Origin: Firmicutes bacterium HGW-Firmicutes-10
GTDB taxonomy: Bacteria > Bacillota_I > Bacilli_A > Erysipelotrichales > Erysipelotrichaceae
Length of the DNA stretch: 5,575 bases
Assembly (NCBI GenBank): GCA_002841605.1
Contig: PHAF01000123.1
Coordinates: forward strand, 1 to 5,575
Direction of reading: 5' to 3'
Shown here: in pieces, positions 5,260 to 5,575 of the stretch
Numbering within the stretch: the first letter of the stretch is position 1
How the letters are laid out: every line of letters begins with the position of its first letter
The notes under the pieces: model-generated
Seen by the model: the letters and a program-made list of their open reading frames with translations, nothing else
Told to the model about the DNA's origin: nothing
The model's database searches: none
Made by a program: the position numbers and the translations under genes

Positions 5260-5575
5260 ATGAAAACAGACATTCAAATAGCCCAGGAAAACGTAATGGA
5301 GCCAATTGAGCGAATCGCTCGTAAGGCAAAGATTGACAATGAGTATTTGGAACATTACGGGAAGTACAAGGCAAAAATCGATTTGAGGATAATGGAAGGA
5401 TTGACCAATCAAAAAGACGGAAAACTTATTTTGGTCACATCGATCAATCCTACAAAAGCAGGCGAAGGCAAGTCAACAACGACTGTTGGCTTAGCAGATG
5501 GACTGGCCAGACTCAATAAAATGGTTATTGGAGCACTTAGAGAACCTTCCTTGGGTCCGGTTTTTGGTGTTAAAG
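5260..5575 (+). CDS. fhs: Formate-tetrahydrofolate ligase, N-terminal part (runs off the window)
   Basis: It makes 10-formyl-tetrahydrofolate from formate, tetrahydrofolate and ATP in the cytosol, feeding purine synthesis and initiator tRNA formylation, and serving the acetogenic pathway where that exists. Only the first 105 of about 555 residues are present. MKTDIQIAQE is the family N-terminus, LEHYGKYKAKI (30-40) is conserved, the P-loop is PTKAGEGKSTT (64-74) and LREPSLGPVFGVK (93-105) follows. The P-loop variant has Lys66, where Pro is frequent, and Ser72 for Thr, both mild changes. AGGAGG (5250-5255) overlaps the recR stop and lies 4 nt before ATG, so fhs is probably cotranscribed with recR. 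Confidence 0.96.
   Translation, partial: MKTDIQIAQENVMEPIERIARKAKIDNEYLEHYGKYKAKIDLRIMEGLTNQKDGKLILVTSINPTKAGEGKSTTTVGLADGLARLNKMVIGALREPSLGPVFGVK

Overview
The window looks like a chromosomal housekeeping segment from a low-to-moderate-GC Bacillota (Firmicutes). Strong Shine-Dalgarno sequences precede nearly every gene, the SRP RNA is the small hairpin type, and the order serS, SRP RNA, tadA, dnaX, recR recalls the Bacillus tadA-scr-dnaX-yaaK-recR locus. The small SRP RNA and the style of the proteins suggest an Erysipelotrichia- or Mollicutes-related lineage, but that is inference. TGA is used as a stop (end of the acetyltransferase gene), so nothing suggests a recoded genetic code.

Positions 1-348 read leftward on the minus strand. 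They hold the C-terminal part of a dihydropteroate synthase gene (folP). Its ribosome-binding site lies next to the first nine codons of a following gene, possibly the diadenylate cyclase cdaA. folP has lost its N-terminal 60% or so: its homology stops at about 345-348, directly against the Shine-Dalgarno of serS, which runs the other way. This abrupt join is the oddest structural point of the window. It is either a real rearrangement or a chimeric assembly/amplification join.

Positions 362-5575 all read rightward. serS (seryl-tRNA synthetase) is followed by the SRP RNA gene, whose promoter overlaps the end of serS, then tadA (tRNA adenosine deaminase) and an intrinsic terminator. A GNAT acetyltransferase gene with its own extended -10 promoter comes next. 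A second extended -10 promoter precedes dnaX (DNA polymerase III gamma/tau), recR (recombination mediator) and the start of fhs (formate-tetrahydrofolate ligase). These last three are packed 2 to 8 nt apart and probably form one operon. The ybaB/yaaK gene often found between dnaX and recR is absent.

The genes serve translation (serS, tadA), protein targeting (SRP RNA), replication and repair (dnaX, recR) and folate one-carbon metabolism (fhs, and the folP remnant). I see no mobile element, CRISPR array, phage gene or clearly new system. The points worth a second look are the folP/serS join, the compensated base pairs in the SRP RNA, the recurring GGTATAAW promoter box, the inserted acetyltransferase gene and the missing ybaB.
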